A DNA stretch of 64,000 nt, taken from contig JADJZJ010000003.1 in NCBI GenBank assembly GCA_016715765.1, forward strand, positions 62,001 through 126,000, in the 5' to 3' direction. The stretch's first letter is position 1. Each line of letters starts with the position of its first letter. Below are positions 34,774 through 43,450 of this stretch, in pieces. The stretch is from Opitutaceae bacterium (GTDB lineage: Bacteria; Verrucomicrobiota; Verrucomicrobiia; Opitutales; Opitutaceae). Below the pieces are notes generated by a model. It did not search any database. It worked only from the letters and a program-made list of their open reading frames with translations, and was not told the DNA's origin. The position numbers were made by a program, and so were the translations under genes.

Positions 34774-35832
34774 ATGGTCACGTCTTCCGGTGACACCGGG
34801 CGCATCGCGGTCGACGCCATGGGCGGCGACCTTGGACCAGCCGAGGTAGTCGAGGCTGTCCGGCTGGCTGTAACCCGCACCGAGGGTCTCAATCCCATCA
34901 CGTTGGTGGGGGATGAGGCCATTTTGCTGCCCCTGCTGGCCAAGGCCGGTTTGAACGACCGCGCCCGGGTTTCGGTGTATCACGCCTCTGAGGTCATCAC
35001 GATGGATGACAAGCCGCTGGCCGGCCTGAAGCGAAAGAAGGATTCCTCGATGGTTCGCGCCATCGAACTGGTCAAGGACGGCCACGCCCGCGTCGTCGTG
35101 AGCTGCGGCAACACCGGCGCCCTCATGGCCGGCGGCACCATCAAGCTTCGGACCATGGACGGCATCGCCCGTCCGGCCCTGGCCGCCATCGTCCCGCGCG
35201 AAGGCGGTCATTTTGTCCTGATCGACGCCGGCGCCAATCCCGAGGCCAAGCCCGAGCACCTGCTCCACAACGCCATCCTCGGCAGTCATTATGCCCGCGT
35301 CATGCTGCATATCCCCCGTCCGCGGGTCGGCCTGATGACCATCGGCACCGAGGAGGGCAAGGGCAACGCGCTGATCACCGAGACCCACGAACTCCTCAAG
35401 CGCGCGGCCGACATCATCAATTACGCCGGTCCCATCGAAGGTTTCCAAGTCTTTGCCGAGCATGTGGATGTGGTGGTTTGCGACGGCTTTGTCGGCAACA
35501 TCATGCTCAAGAGCTGGGAATCGCTGGTGAAGTTCTTCACCACGATGCTCAAGGAGGAACTCAAGGCCAACCCGATGCGCTCGGCCGGGGCCATCCTCTC
35601 GAAAGGGGCGTTCTCCGCCCTCAAGGAACGGGTGAACCCGGAGCGCTACGGCGGCGCCCCGCTGCTCGGCGTGCGCGGCAACATCCTCAAGGCGCACGGC
35701 TCGAGCAACCGCCACGCCATCCGCAGCGCCATCCTCGCGGCCAACGCCATCATCAAGGCCGACCTCAACCACCGGATCGAACCCGACATCGCCCGCGCCA
35801 ACGCGCTGCTCGATACGCCGGCGGCCGTCTGA
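34774..35832 (+). CDS. plsX: Phosphate acyltransferase PlsX
   Basis: Makes acyl-phosphate from acyl-ACP for phospholipid synthesis; peripheral on the inner membrane. 352 residues from the ATG at 34774. Family motifs RIAVDAMGGDLGPAEVV near residue 10, CGNTGALMAGG near 112, DAGANPEAKPEHLLH near 152, and CDGFVGNIMLKSWE near 232. Sits between rpmF and fabH, with 17 bases to fabH. Confidence 0.97.
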   Translation: MVTSSGDTGRIAVDAMGGDLGPAEVVEAVRLAVTRTEGLNPITLVGDEAILLPLLAKAGLNDRARVSVYHASEVITMDDKPLAGLKRKKDSSMVRAIELVKDGHARVVVSCGNTGALMAGGTIKLRTMDGIARPALAAIVPREGGHFVLIDAGANPEAKPEHLLHNAILGSHYARVMLHIPRPRVGLMTIGTEEGKGNALITETHELLKRAADIINYAGPIEGFQVFAEHVDVVVCDGFVGNIMLKSWESLVKFFTTMLKEELKANPMRSAGAILSKGAFSALKERVNPERYGGAPLLGVRGNILKAHGSSNRHAIRSAILAANAIIKADLNHRIEPDIARANALLDTPAAV

Positions 35833-35848
35833 TCCCTTCTCCCACTTC

Positions 35849-36841
35849 ATGGTCCACAACTCCTGCGTCATCCTCGGCACCGGGTCCTACGCCCCGGCAC
35901 GTGTCGTTACCAATGATGAATTGGCCAAAACCATCGATACCTCGCCCGAGTGGATCTTCACCCGCAGCGGTATTCGTGAGCGCCACATCACCGCACCCAA
36001 CGAGGCCACTTCGGACATGGCCGTGGAAGCAGCCAAGGCCGCCCTGCATGACGCCAAGCTGGCCGCCGCGGACATCGACCTCCTGATCCTGGCCACCCTG
36101 ACGCCCGATCTCCTTCTCCCGGCCGCCGCCTGCCAGGTCCAGCACAAGCTGGGCATCCCGACCCACGCCGCCTGCTTCGATCTCAACGCCGCCTGCTCCG
36201 GTTTCATCTACGCGCTCGATACGGCCAGCGCCATGATCCAGTCGGGCCGCTACAAGCATGCCCTCGTGATCGGCGCGGAAAAGCTTTCAGCCATCGTGGA
36301 CTGGAAGGACCGCACCACCTGCGTGCTCTTCGGCGACGGCGCCGGCGCCGTGGTCCTCGGCCGTTCCACCAAGGCGGGCGTCGGTGTCATCGGCGCCAAG
36401 CTCGGGGCCTACGGCGACAGCACTGACCTCCTTTACATCCCGAAGGGCGGCAGCCGCCACCCCGCCACCGCCGCATCCATCGCCGCGGGCGACCATTTCA
36501 TGAAGATGAAGGGCAAGGAAGTCTTCAAACTCGCCGTGCGCGCCATGGACGAGGCGGCCCGCGATATATTGGAACAACACCACCTGCGGGCTGATCAGAT
36601 TACCCTCGTCATTCCGCACCAGGCCAATTTGCGCATCATTGAGGCCGTCGCCCAATACCTCGAAATTCCCATGGATCGTTTTTACGTCAATCTTGACCGC
36701 TACGGCAACACCTCCTCCGCGTCCGTACCCATCGCCCTCGACGAGGCGCGCAAGGCCGGCCGCATCAAGCACGGCGACATCACCCTGCTCGTCGCATTTG
36801 GGGCGGGCTTGACCTACGGTTCCGCACTGATTCGCTGGTAA
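35849..36841 (+). CDS. fabH: 3-oxoacyl-ACP synthase III
   Basis: Starts fatty acid synthesis by condensing acetyl-CoA with malonyl-ACP. 330 residues. Catalytic Cys in DLNAACSGFIYAL (near residue 114), His in VIPHQANLRII (near 255) and Asn in DRYGNTSSASVPIAL (near 285). The length and order are standard. Co-directional with plsX and the BamD-like gene. Confidence 0.97.
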   Translation: MVHNSCVILGTGSYAPARVVTNDELAKTIDTSPEWIFTRSGIRERHITAPNEATSDMAVEAAKAALHDAKLAAADIDLLILATLTPDLLLPAAACQVQHKLGIPTHAACFDLNAACSGFIYALDTASAMIQSGRYKHALVIGAEKLSAIVDWKDRTTCVLFGDGAGAVVLGRSTKAGVGVIGAKLGAYGDSTDLLYIPKGGSRHPATAASIAAGDHFMKMKGKEVFKLAVRAMDEAARDILEQHHLRADQITLVIPHQANLRIIEAVAQYLEIPMDRFYVNLDRYGNTSSASVPIALDEARKAGRIKHGDITLLVAFGAGLTYGSALIRW

Positions 36842-36851
36842 AACATTGACC

Positions 36852-37913
36852 ATGGCTTTGCACCTCCTCCGCCGTCTGCCCCTTGGCCTGCTGATCGCGG
36901 GACTCCTTTGCCTCGCTCCCGCCCGGCTCGCCGCCGACCTCGTCTGGAATCCGGAAACCGGCTGGCGCATGGAGGGCGGCGCCCTGGCCGGACTGAGCAG
37001 CGGCGAGGGCCGCAATGCCCTGGAATTGATGAACAAGGCCCGCCTGCAGGAAGAGCGCGGCAATGCGGGCAGCGCGATCAAGAACTACAAGAAGGTCGTC
37101 AAGAAGTACGGCAACTCGGTCTATACCCCCGAGGCGCTTTATCGCAGCGCCCACCTCTATCTCGCCCGCAAGCAATACATGAAGGCCTTCGAGTCCTTCC
37201 AGCAGATCGTCGGACGCTACCCGAACACCAGCCGCTTCAACCAGATCATCGGCGAGCAGTACCGCATCGCCAGCGCGCTCCTTGATGGCGCCCGGCCGCG
37301 CGCCTGGGGCATCATCCCGCTGCTGCCGGCCCGTCTCAAGGGCCTCGAATACTTCGAGTACATCCTCCTCAACGCCCCGTACAGCGACTACGCCCCGCTG
37401 GCCCTGATGAACATCGCGCGCGGCCACCAGCGGATGCACAACACCGAGGAGGCGATCGATGCGCTGGACCGCATGATCAACAACTATCCCCAGAGTCTGC
37501 TGGCCCCCGACGCCTACCTGAAGCTGGGCGAGACCCACGCCAGCCTGGTCCAGGGCCCCGAGTACGACCAGACCTCCACCAAGGAGGCCATCACCTACTT
37601 CCAGGACTTCATGATCCTGTTCCCCAACGATCCGACCATCTCGTCCTCCGCCAAGGGGCTCGACCAAATGCGTACGGTGCTGGCGGAGAGCAAAATCAAG
37701 ATGGCCGATTTCTACTTCTACAAGCGGGACAATTACACCGCCGCCCGGGTGTTCTACAACGAGGCCATCACGGTCTATCCCGATTCGCCCGTCGCCCAGC
37801 TGGCCAAGAGCCGGCTCGCCGCCGTCGAGGCCAAGGCCGCCGGCCGCAAGCCGCCCGTGGATGACACCGCCCCGGCCGTCCCCGCAAAGAAGAAGCGCTT
37901 TTTCTTCTTCTGA
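36852..37913 (+). CDS. BamD-like outer membrane assembly protein with TPR repeats
   Basis: 353 residues from the ATG at 36852; the frame extends two codons upstream to a TTG. Signal peptide LLRRLPLGLLIAGLLCLAPARLA without a lipobox Cys in the usual place (cleavage near ARLAAD), unlike E. coli BamD, which is a lipoprotein. Tetratricopeptide pairs follow: GNAGSAIKNYKKVVKKYGNS, KQYMKAFESFQQIVGRYPNT, NTEEAIDALDRMINNYPQS, DNYTAARVFYNEAITVYPDS. BamD helps fold beta-barrels into the outer membrane. Longer than E. coli BamD (245 residues). The next gene is LptE-like, another outer-membrane assembly factor. Confidence 0.83.
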   Translation: MALHLLRRLPLGLLIAGLLCLAPARLAADLVWNPETGWRMEGGALAGLSSGEGRNALELMNKARLQEERGNAGSAIKNYKKVVKKYGNSVYTPEALYRSAHLYLARKQYMKAFESFQQIVGRYPNTSRFNQIIGEQYRIASALLDGARPRAWGIIPLLPARLKGLEYFEYILLNAPYSDYAPLALMNIARGHQRMHNTEEAIDALDRMINNYPQSLLAPDAYLKLGETHASLVQGPEYDQTSTKEAITYFQDFMILFPNDPTISSSAKGLDQMRTVLAESKIKMADFYFYKRDNYTAARVFYNEAITVYPDSPVAQLAKSRLAAVEAKAAGRKPPVDDTAPAVPAKKKRFFFF

Positions 37914-37949
37914 TTCGCCGCGCACCGCGGCCTTCGCCAACCTGGGCCC

Positions 37950-38465
37950 ATGATCGTGCGTCTGCGACTGCTGTTCCTTACCGCCCTGCTGTTCTCCGGA
38001 CTGGCCGGCTGCAGCCATTACCGTCTCGGCACCGAGGCGAAGCTCGCGTTCAGCTCGCTTCGCATCGAGCCGGTCGTGATGAAGGCGCTCATCCCGCAGT
38101 CCCAGGCCCTGTTCACCACCCAGTTGCGCGAATGCTTCATCCGTGACGGCCGCGTCACGCTGGCCAACTCCGTGGAGGAGGCCGACGTCTCGCTCCAGGT
38201 GGTCGTTCATTCCTATGCCCGCGACGTCGCCACCGTGCGCCCCGGCGACACGGGCCTGGCCCGCAAATTCATCGTCACGCTCAAGGCCGACGCAACCCTG
38301 CACGACCGCCGCACCGGCCGGGATCTTTTCACCCAACGCCCGCTGGTCGTGAAGCGCGAGCTGTTCACCGATAGCGGCCAGGGACAGGCCGAGTACCAGC
38401 TCCTGCCCCTGCTGGCCGCCGATCTGGCGGACAAGGCCCGCCACGCCGTGCTCGATGTCTGGTAA
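37950..38465 (+). CDS. LptE-like LPS-assembly lipoprotein
   Basis: 171 residues. Lipobox LAGC (Cys near residue 21) preceded by a short hydrophobic signal. The following GCSHYRLGTEAKLAFSSLRIEPVV and ADVSLQVVVHSYARD fit the LptE/RlpB pattern ('GCGYxLG'), a plug of the LptD barrel for LPS export. LptE sequences vary greatly so the call rests on lipobox, size and context after the BamD-like gene. It ends 8 bases before the rpe start. Confidence 0.72.
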   Translation: MIVRLRLLFLTALLFSGLAGCSHYRLGTEAKLAFSSLRIEPVVMKALIPQSQALFTTQLRECFIRDGRVTLANSVEEADVSLQVVVHSYARDVATVRPGDTGLARKFIVTLKADATLHDRRTGRDLFTQRPLVVKRELFTDSGQGQAEYQLLPLLAADLADKARHAVLDVW

Positions 38466-38472
38466 TCCCGCG

Positions 38473-39159
38473 ATGCATTCATCCCTCCCCGCCCCCTCCC
38501 TCCTCGCCGGCGACCACGCCAACCTCGGGGCCAGCGCCCAGGCCGTCGCCGACGCGGGCGCCGCCTGGCTCCACGTTGACATCATGGACGGGCATTTCGT
38601 GCCCAATCTCAGCTTCGGACCCGAGACCGTCGCGGCATTGCGCCGGGCCGGCATCAAGCTGTTCTTCGACACCCACCTGATGTTGTCCGAGCCCGCGCGC
38701 TACATCGAAGCCTTCGCCAAGGCCGGCGCAAACCTCATCAGCATCCACATCGAGCCGGCTTACGACCATGCCGCCACGCTCGCCCGTATTCGCAGCCTCG
38801 GTTGCCAGTGCGGCATCGTGCTCAATCCCGGCACCCCGGCCGGCGCCGTCGAACACCTGCTCGACCAGGTGGACCTTGTCCTCGTCATGACCGTGCAACC
38901 CGGTTTTGGCGGCCAGTCCTTCCGCGCCGACATGATGCCGAAGCTCGCCCAACTCGCCGCCTGGCGGAAGGAGCGCGGGTACAATTGGCGCCTGGAAGTG
39001 GATGGAGGCGTCGATCTCCGCACCGTCCGCGACTGCCACGCCGCCGGAGCCGACACCTTTGTCGCCGGCACTTCATTCTTCAAAGCCACCGACCGCGTCG
39101 CGTTCCTGAAAGAGATCGAGGGACTGCCGGGCCTGGAGGCCCGGAACGCTGAACGCTGA
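38473..39159 (+). CDS. rpe: Ribulose-phosphate 3-epimerase
   Basis: Interconverts ribulose-5-phosphate and xylulose-5-phosphate. About 228 residues from the ATG at 38473; an in-frame ATG at 38455 overlaps the preceding gene. TIM barrel motifs: LPAPSLLAGDHANLG, LHVDIMDGHFVPNLSFGP (metal His/Asp), FFDTHLMLSEP, VMTVQPGFGGQSF and EVDGGVDLRTV. The last residues EARNAER and the TGA are encoded by the left arm of the 43-bp inverted repeat, so the C-terminus may have been changed when the repeat arrived. Confidence 0.95.
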   Translation: MHSSLPAPSLLAGDHANLGASAQAVADAGAAWLHVDIMDGHFVPNLSFGPETVAALRRAGIKLFFDTHLMLSEPARYIEAFAKAGANLISIHIEPAYDHAATLARIRSLGCQCGIVLNPGTPAGAVEHLLDQVDLVLVMTVQPGFGGQSFRADMMPKLAQLAAWRKERGYNWRLEVDGGVDLRTVRDCHAAGADTFVAGTSFFKATDRVAFLKEIEGLPGLEARNAER

Positions 39160-39629
39160 ACTTTTAACGCTGAACGCTTAAGGTCGGGCAGCCAAGCAGG
39201 GCAGGTCTTTGACCTGCCTCCGGGTACGCGAAACAATAGATGAGGCACAAACCCGCAGGTCAGAGACCTGCGCTACTTTCATCCCCGCCATTCGGGACTC
39301 ATGACCGCCAGCGCCAAAGGCGCGACGCCATCACAGCCTGGGGCAGCGCCCCAGGAATTGATCGAACCATCGGCGAGGGCTGAAGGCCCGATCCATGGTC
39401 CGGGCTTTCAGCCCTCGGAATCTCGGAGGCGGACTAATTTCCTGGGGCGATGCCCCAGGCTGCTATCGAACGCGCCCGTGGCGCTGAATCCAGAGGTCAG
39501 CGCTGTAGCTACGAGCGTGAGCGAGTGGAGAACAGGCCGCGAATGCCAAACTCCACTCGCTCACGCTCGTAGCCACCCCGCCTATTCCGACCTTAAGCGT
39601 TCAGCGTTAAAAGTTCAGCGTTCAGCGTT
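39145..39629. repeat. Composite repeat cluster bounded by a perfect 43-bp inverted repeat
   Basis: Left arm 39145-39187 and right arm 39587-39629 are identical reverse complements (aacgctgaacgctgaacttt start). Inside: gcaggtctttgacctgcc (39200) and aggtcagagacctgcg (39258); cctggggcgatgccccagg (39440) preceded by a palindrome around cgggctttcagccc (39400-39418); and a tagctacgagcgtgagcgag (39507) / cactcgctcacgctcgtagc (39553) pair. The 454 bases between rpe and the binding-protein gene contain no gene. The stops of both flanking convergent genes (39159 and 39615) fall within the two arms. Confidence 0.92.
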
Positions 39630-41252
39630 CGCCCGCGCCGCCGCGGCGCGCGCGATCTCTTCCGCCCGCCGGTACTGCGCGCGGAACGTCGCTCCGAGGG
39701 CGTTCGCCAGGCGGATTTCCTCGACCTTGTTCTTCGCGTTGAGCGCCTGCTTGATGCTGCCGGTCACCTTGTCGTAACTCACGGCCTCCATGTCGCCCAG
39801 CACGGCCAGCGCCTCGGGCGGTGAGCCCGCCGCTGCAATCGCGCGCCAGGCCCGCACCAATTCCGGATGCGTATCCAGGGCCATGACCCGGATGATGAAG
39901 GCCATCTGGCGGAAAACCCCGCCGGTCCAGGCCGGCCGATAGACCAATTGCGCCGAAACCTCGAAGGGCTCGGCATCCGGGTCGGACCGCAGGTCGCTCC
40001 ATTCCTGGTGCGCGTAAAAATCCCGCCGGATCGGCAGACGGCGAAGCGAAAACTGCGCGGGACCGCCGGGCGCGCCGACTTTGAAGTTCCACAGTTTCTG
40101 CCCCTCCATTGACAGGGTGTATTCAATGAAGTCCTCCGCGACTTCCCGGTTCGGTGCGCCGCGCAGGAGGGCGATCGGGTCGACCGAGCTCACCGTGCCC
40201 CCGCGGGGCGTCACGAACTCCAAACGCGCCGAATCATCGCGCCGGCGCACGGCCTCGGCCTGGTAGCGGCCGTAGAAATCAATGCAGATGCCCACGGCGG
40301 AATTGCCCTGCGACACGTCGATCGGCGGCTTCTGGGACGAGTCCGTGAAATAGCGCGAATTCGCGCCGATCTGCTGGAGGATCTGCAGGCCCCGCACCCA
40401 GCCCTCGCGCACGGCCCGGGACTCGATTTCAGCCGCGGGCCGGCCGGGTTCGGCCGCCTGCAGCGCCGTGAGCCGGTCCTGCATCTGCTGCTGGATGAGA
40501 TTCTCAAAGGCCTTCGCAATGGAACTGCTCTTCGTCGGATCCGCGAGGGCGATCTCGCCCAGGTACCTGGGGTCGGTGAGATCCTGCCACTGGGTGGGTG
40601 ATTGCGTGATGCCGAGCCGCTTGAGGGCATCGCGGTTGTAGAGGACGCCGTAGCTGCTGAGGACGTTGCCGATCCACCGGCCCTGCTTGTCCCAGAACGG
40701 CTCGCCGGCGTAGCTGGAGGGAATCACGTCGTCCCGGAACCATTCGGGCTTCGTCTGCAAAATGCGCGACGGCACCAATCGGCCGGCCTGCGCCTGGCGG
40801 ATGAAATCGTAGCTGCCGCCGCCGAAGAACACGTCGATGCCGCAGCTCACCTCCGAGGCGAGGAACACGCGGCGCGCCTCCTGCGCCGCCGCCGGGGCGT
40901 CGGCGGCCAGCCGGGCATTGGCAAACGCCGCCAGCACTTCGGTGCTCCAGGGCTTGCCGAGCTCGCGCATCCAGTGGTTCTGGAAGGAGGCGACGTACTC
41001 CGACTCGAGGAAACGGGCGATCTCGCTGGTGCCGCCGATGACGCGCCAGTCAATGAACACGTTCCGGCCGGTGCGCTGCTTGTACCACTGGCGGAAGCCC
41101 AGGCCGTATTCGTGCCGGATGGCCTCGTTGTGCGGGGTGATGATCACCAGGGTCACGTCGGCCTTTTCGTTGGCGGTCCGCTTGGGCCGCAACACGAACG
41201 GCAGGGCGACGATGCCGACCAGGGCCAGGATGATGACCGCCTGCTTGATCAT
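39615..41252 (-). CDS. ABC transporter extracellular substrate-binding protein (ferric/phosphonate type)
   Basis: 545 residues from the ATG at 41252 (MIKQAVIILALVGIVALPFV), an N-terminal anchor or signal helix without a lipobox. The family elements ADVTLVIITPHNEAIRHEYG, VLYNRDALKRLGITQSPTQW, DLTDPRYLGEIALADPTKSS and GNSAVGICIDFYGRYQ match type II periplasmic proteins for Fe(III)/phosphonate-like ligands (SBP_bac_6/11). It is much longer than FbpA (about 340 residues). The ATPase gene is 8 bases upstream in the same operon; the two-domain permease is at 26.6 kb. Its C-terminus (ANAER) is encoded by the repeat. Confidence 0.85.
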   Translation of the reverse strand: MIKQAVIILALVGIVALPFVLRPKRTANEKADVTLVIITPHNEAIRHEYGLGFRQWYKQRTGRNVFIDWRVIGGTSEIARFLESEYVASFQNHWMRELGKPWSTEVLAAFANARLAADAPAAAQEARRVFLASEVSCGIDVFFGGGSYDFIRQAQAGRLVPSRILQTKPEWFRDDVIPSSYAGEPFWDKQGRWIGNVLSSYGVLYNRDALKRLGITQSPTQWQDLTDPRYLGEIALADPTKSSSIAKAFENLIQQQMQDRLTALQAAEPGRPAAEIESRAVREGWVRGLQILQQIGANSRYFTDSSQKPPIDVSQGNSAVGICIDFYGRYQAEAVRRRDDSARLEFVTPRGGTVSSVDPIALLRGAPNREVAEDFIEYTLSMEGQKLWNFKVGAPGGPAQFSLRRLPIRRDFYAHQEWSDLRSDPDAEPFEVSAQLVYRPAWTGGVFRQMAFIIRVMALDTHPELVRAWRAIAAAGSPPEALAVLGDMEAVSYDKVTGSIKQALNAKNKVEEIRLANALGATFRAQYRRAEEIARAAAARANAER

Positions 41253-41260
41253 GCCGGGGG

Positions 41261-42334
41261 TCAGTCCACCAGCACGACGACATCCTCGGGCTCGGCGGTG
41301 GCATAGAGTTCCCCGCGGGCCGAGCCGTCCACGAAGCGCGGATTGCGCTCGAAGATCTTCAATTGCGTGCCGTTGCTGGTGATGAATTCGTACTGGGCCA
41401 CTTCCCCGAGGTAAACCGATTCGCCGATCGTGCCCCTGACCGCGTTGCGCGTCTGGTGACTGCGGTGCAGCTCCCAGCATTCGGGGCGGATTGACACCGT
41501 GACGGTGGCACCCTCCGCCGGCGGCTTGGCCGGGTTGCCGAGCACGCCGTCGAACCGGCCCACACCGGTCTCCACGGTCACGTAGTTGTCGACCATGCCC
41601 AGCACGCGGCCGGTGATGAAATCCGTCTCGCCGATGAAGTTGGCCACGGTCCGGTGCGCGGGCCGCTTGTAGACCTCACGCGGCGTGCCCACCTGCAGGA
41701 TGTGGCCGCTCTCGAGGATCGCCATGCGGTCCGAGATCGACAGCGCCTCCTTCTGGTCGTGGGTCACATAGACCGTCGTGAGCTTGAACTCCTTGCAGAC
41801 GCGGCGGATCTCGGTGCGCATCTCCAGCCGCAGCTTGGCGTCGAGATTGGAAAGCGGTTCGTCGAGCAGCAGGCAGCGGGGGCGGATGACGAGCGCGCGG
41901 GCGAGCGCCACGCGCTGCTGCTGGCCGCCGGAAAGCTGGTTGGGCTTGCGCTCGGCGTACTGGTTCATGTGCACCGATTCGAGCGCCTCGCCCACCCGGC
42001 GCTTGATCTCGTCCTTGCTCACTTTCCGCTCATGCAGGCCGAAGGCCACATTCTCCGCCACGCTCATGTGCGGCCAGAGCGCGTAGCTCTGGAACATCAT
42101 GCCGGTGTTGCGCTTGTGCGGAGCGAGGTTGGTCACGTCCTCGTCGCCAAAAAACAGCTTCCCCTCCTCGGGGATGTAAAAACCCGCCATGCTGCGCAGC
42201 AGCGTGGTCTTGCCGCAGCCGCTGGGACCCAGGAGGAAGAACAGTTCCCCCGGATTGATGGTCAGGTCGAGCCGCTGCAGGGCGGTGACCGCCCCGAACC
42301 GCTTGGTGAGTTGTTGAATCCGGATTGAAATCAT
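41261..42334 (-). CDS. ABC transporter ATP-binding protein (FbpC/PotA type)
   Basis: 357 residues. Walker A LGPSGCGKTTLLR (near 35), Q-loop FQSYALWPHMSV, signature QLSGGQQQRVALARAL, Walker B LLLDEPLSNLD, H-loop YVTHDQKEAL, then a C-terminal regulatory TOBE region (SIRPECWELH). Paired in one operon with the long binding protein at 39615, but no permease is next to it. The two-domain permease at 26562 is a plausible partner because its EAA loops are of this family. Confidence 0.93.
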   Translation of the reverse strand: MISIRIQQLTKRFGAVTALQRLDLTINPGELFFLLGPSGCGKTTLLRSMAGFYIPEEGKLFFGDEDVTNLAPHKRNTGMMFQSYALWPHMSVAENVAFGLHERKVSKDEIKRRVGEALESVHMNQYAERKPNQLSGGQQQRVALARALVIRPRCLLLDEPLSNLDAKLRLEMRTEIRRVCKEFKLTTVYVTHDQKEALSISDRMAILESGHILQVGTPREVYKRPAHRTVANFIGETDFITGRVLGMVDNYVTVETGVGRFDGVLGNPAKPPAEGATVTVSIRPECWELHRSHQTRNAVRGTIGESVYLGEVAQYEFITSNGTQLKIFERNPRFVDGSARGELYATAEPEDVVVLVD

Positions 42335-42417
42335 GCCGCGCCCAGGAAGAGGCGAGGCAAGTTTTCAGGTGGGGTTAAGTCAAAGGAATTAGGGGCAAGC
42401 GTTCGAAGGATCGATGG

Positions 42418-42495
42418 CAGGGCAGGTCTTTGACCTGCCCTTGCATGCATCCACGCGGATGAAACGGCCAAGGGCGGGCCGGAGACCCGCCCTGC
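42418..42495. repeat. Two small palindromes of the GGCAGGTC and GGGCGGG families
   Basis: cagggcaggtctttgacctgccc (42418-42439, counted over the two halves) and gggcgggccggagacccgccc (42471-42491) are hairpins of the same types found elsewhere. They form most of the 261-base gap before hpt. Confidence 0.78.
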
Positions 42496-42595
42496 TCACG
42501 GGCAGCCCCTCGGATTACTCCTCCCCATTGATTCCGCGTTTTCACCTCTCCCGTATTGCCACTCCCGGCGCCGTTTGTCTGGCTGGGTCCATCCT

Positions 42596-43150
42596 ATGCC
42601 CGCTCCCACCCTTCATCCCGACCTGGAAAGCATCTTGGTCACCGAAGCCCAGATTCTAAATCGTGTGCAGGAACTGGGCCGGCGGCTCAAGGAAATCTAC
42701 GGGAACGAGGAGTTCACCGTCATCTCGATCATGAACGGCGCCATCCTCTTCACGGCCGATCTCCTGCGGCAGGTGGACAATGCCATCCGCCTCGATTGCA
42801 TCCGCACGACGAGCTACGGGAGCACCACCGAATCGCATGGCACGCCCAAGGTCATCCACGGCCTGACGTTAGACGTGACCGGCCGCCATGTCCTGATCGT
42901 CGATGACATCCTCGACACCGGGAAAACCCTTTCCCTCATCGCCGGTATGGTCCGCGGCATGAAGCCCGCCAGCGTCCGCGTCTGCGTGCTGCTCGACAAG
43001 AAGGGCCGCCGCCAGGTCCCCTTTGAGGCCGACCTCGTCGGCTTCGAGATCCCCGACCGCTTCGTCGTCGGCTACGGCCTCGATTTCGCCGAGCGCTACC
43101 GGAACCTCCCGTCCATCGGCGTCCTCAAGCCCGAGCGACAGAAGGCGTAG
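42596..43150 (+). CDS. hpt: Hypoxanthine phosphoribosyltransferase
   Basis: Salvages hypoxanthine/guanine to IMP/GMP with PRPP. 184 residues from the ATG at 42596. The PRPP-binding loop HVLIVDDILDTGKTLS (near 99) and the KKGRR plus EIPDRFVVGYGLDFAERYR end are diagnostic. Complements the purine permease and exported adenosine deaminase in the window. Confidence 0.95.
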   Translation: MPAPTLHPDLESILVTEAQILNRVQELGRRLKEIYGNEEFTVISIMNGAILFTADLLRQVDNAIRLDCIRTTSYGSTTESHGTPKVIHGLTLDVTGRHVLIVDDILDTGKTLSLIAGMVRGMKPASVRVCVLLDKKGRRQVPFEADLVGFEIPDRFVVGYGLDFAERYRNLPSIGVLKPERQKA

Positions 43151-43177
43151 GCGCCCCGCCGGCGGATGAGCAGCAAG

Positions 43178-43255
43178 TAGGGCGGGTTTTAACCCGCCCT
43201 TTTGACGCTTCACCCGCAGTGTGGCGCCCGAAGGCAGGTCAGAGACCTGCCCTAC
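43178..43255. repeat. Palindromes GTAGGGCGGG...CCCGCCC and GGCAGGTC...GACCTGCC
   Basis: gtagggcgggttttaacccg at 43178 forms one hairpin; aggcaggtcagagacctgcc (43232-43251) forms another and ends with ctac at 43255. They fill the gap after hpt. Confidence 0.8.
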
Positions 43256-43290
43256 CTCAAACCTTCCGGCGCGCTCGATCATGCGGTGAT

Positions 43291-43450
43291 CCAAACTTCT
43301 TACAGGAGGACGCAGAGGGAGCAGAGGGGATGAAGTCTGCTCTCTGCATCCATCTCTGCTTACTCTGCGTCCTCCTGTGAACGGTTTGGATCCTTATGTG
43401 CCTTTTGTGGCAATCCTCAGATCCGTGAAATCCGTGCTATCCGTGGTTAA
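43291..43450. repeat. Composite of ACAGGAGGACGCAGAGG palindrome plus half of the TTAACCACGG repeat
   Basis: Arms ccaaacttcttacaggagga (43291) and ctgcgtcctcctgtgaacgg (43367) pair over roughly 30 bases around a small inner loop; then atccttatgtgccttttgtg and a right-hand arm ccgtgctatccgtggttaa (to 43450). The 45523-45748 element contains the same two modules, nested the other way. The TAA at the end is the stop codon of uvrB on the minus strand. Confidence 0.85.
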
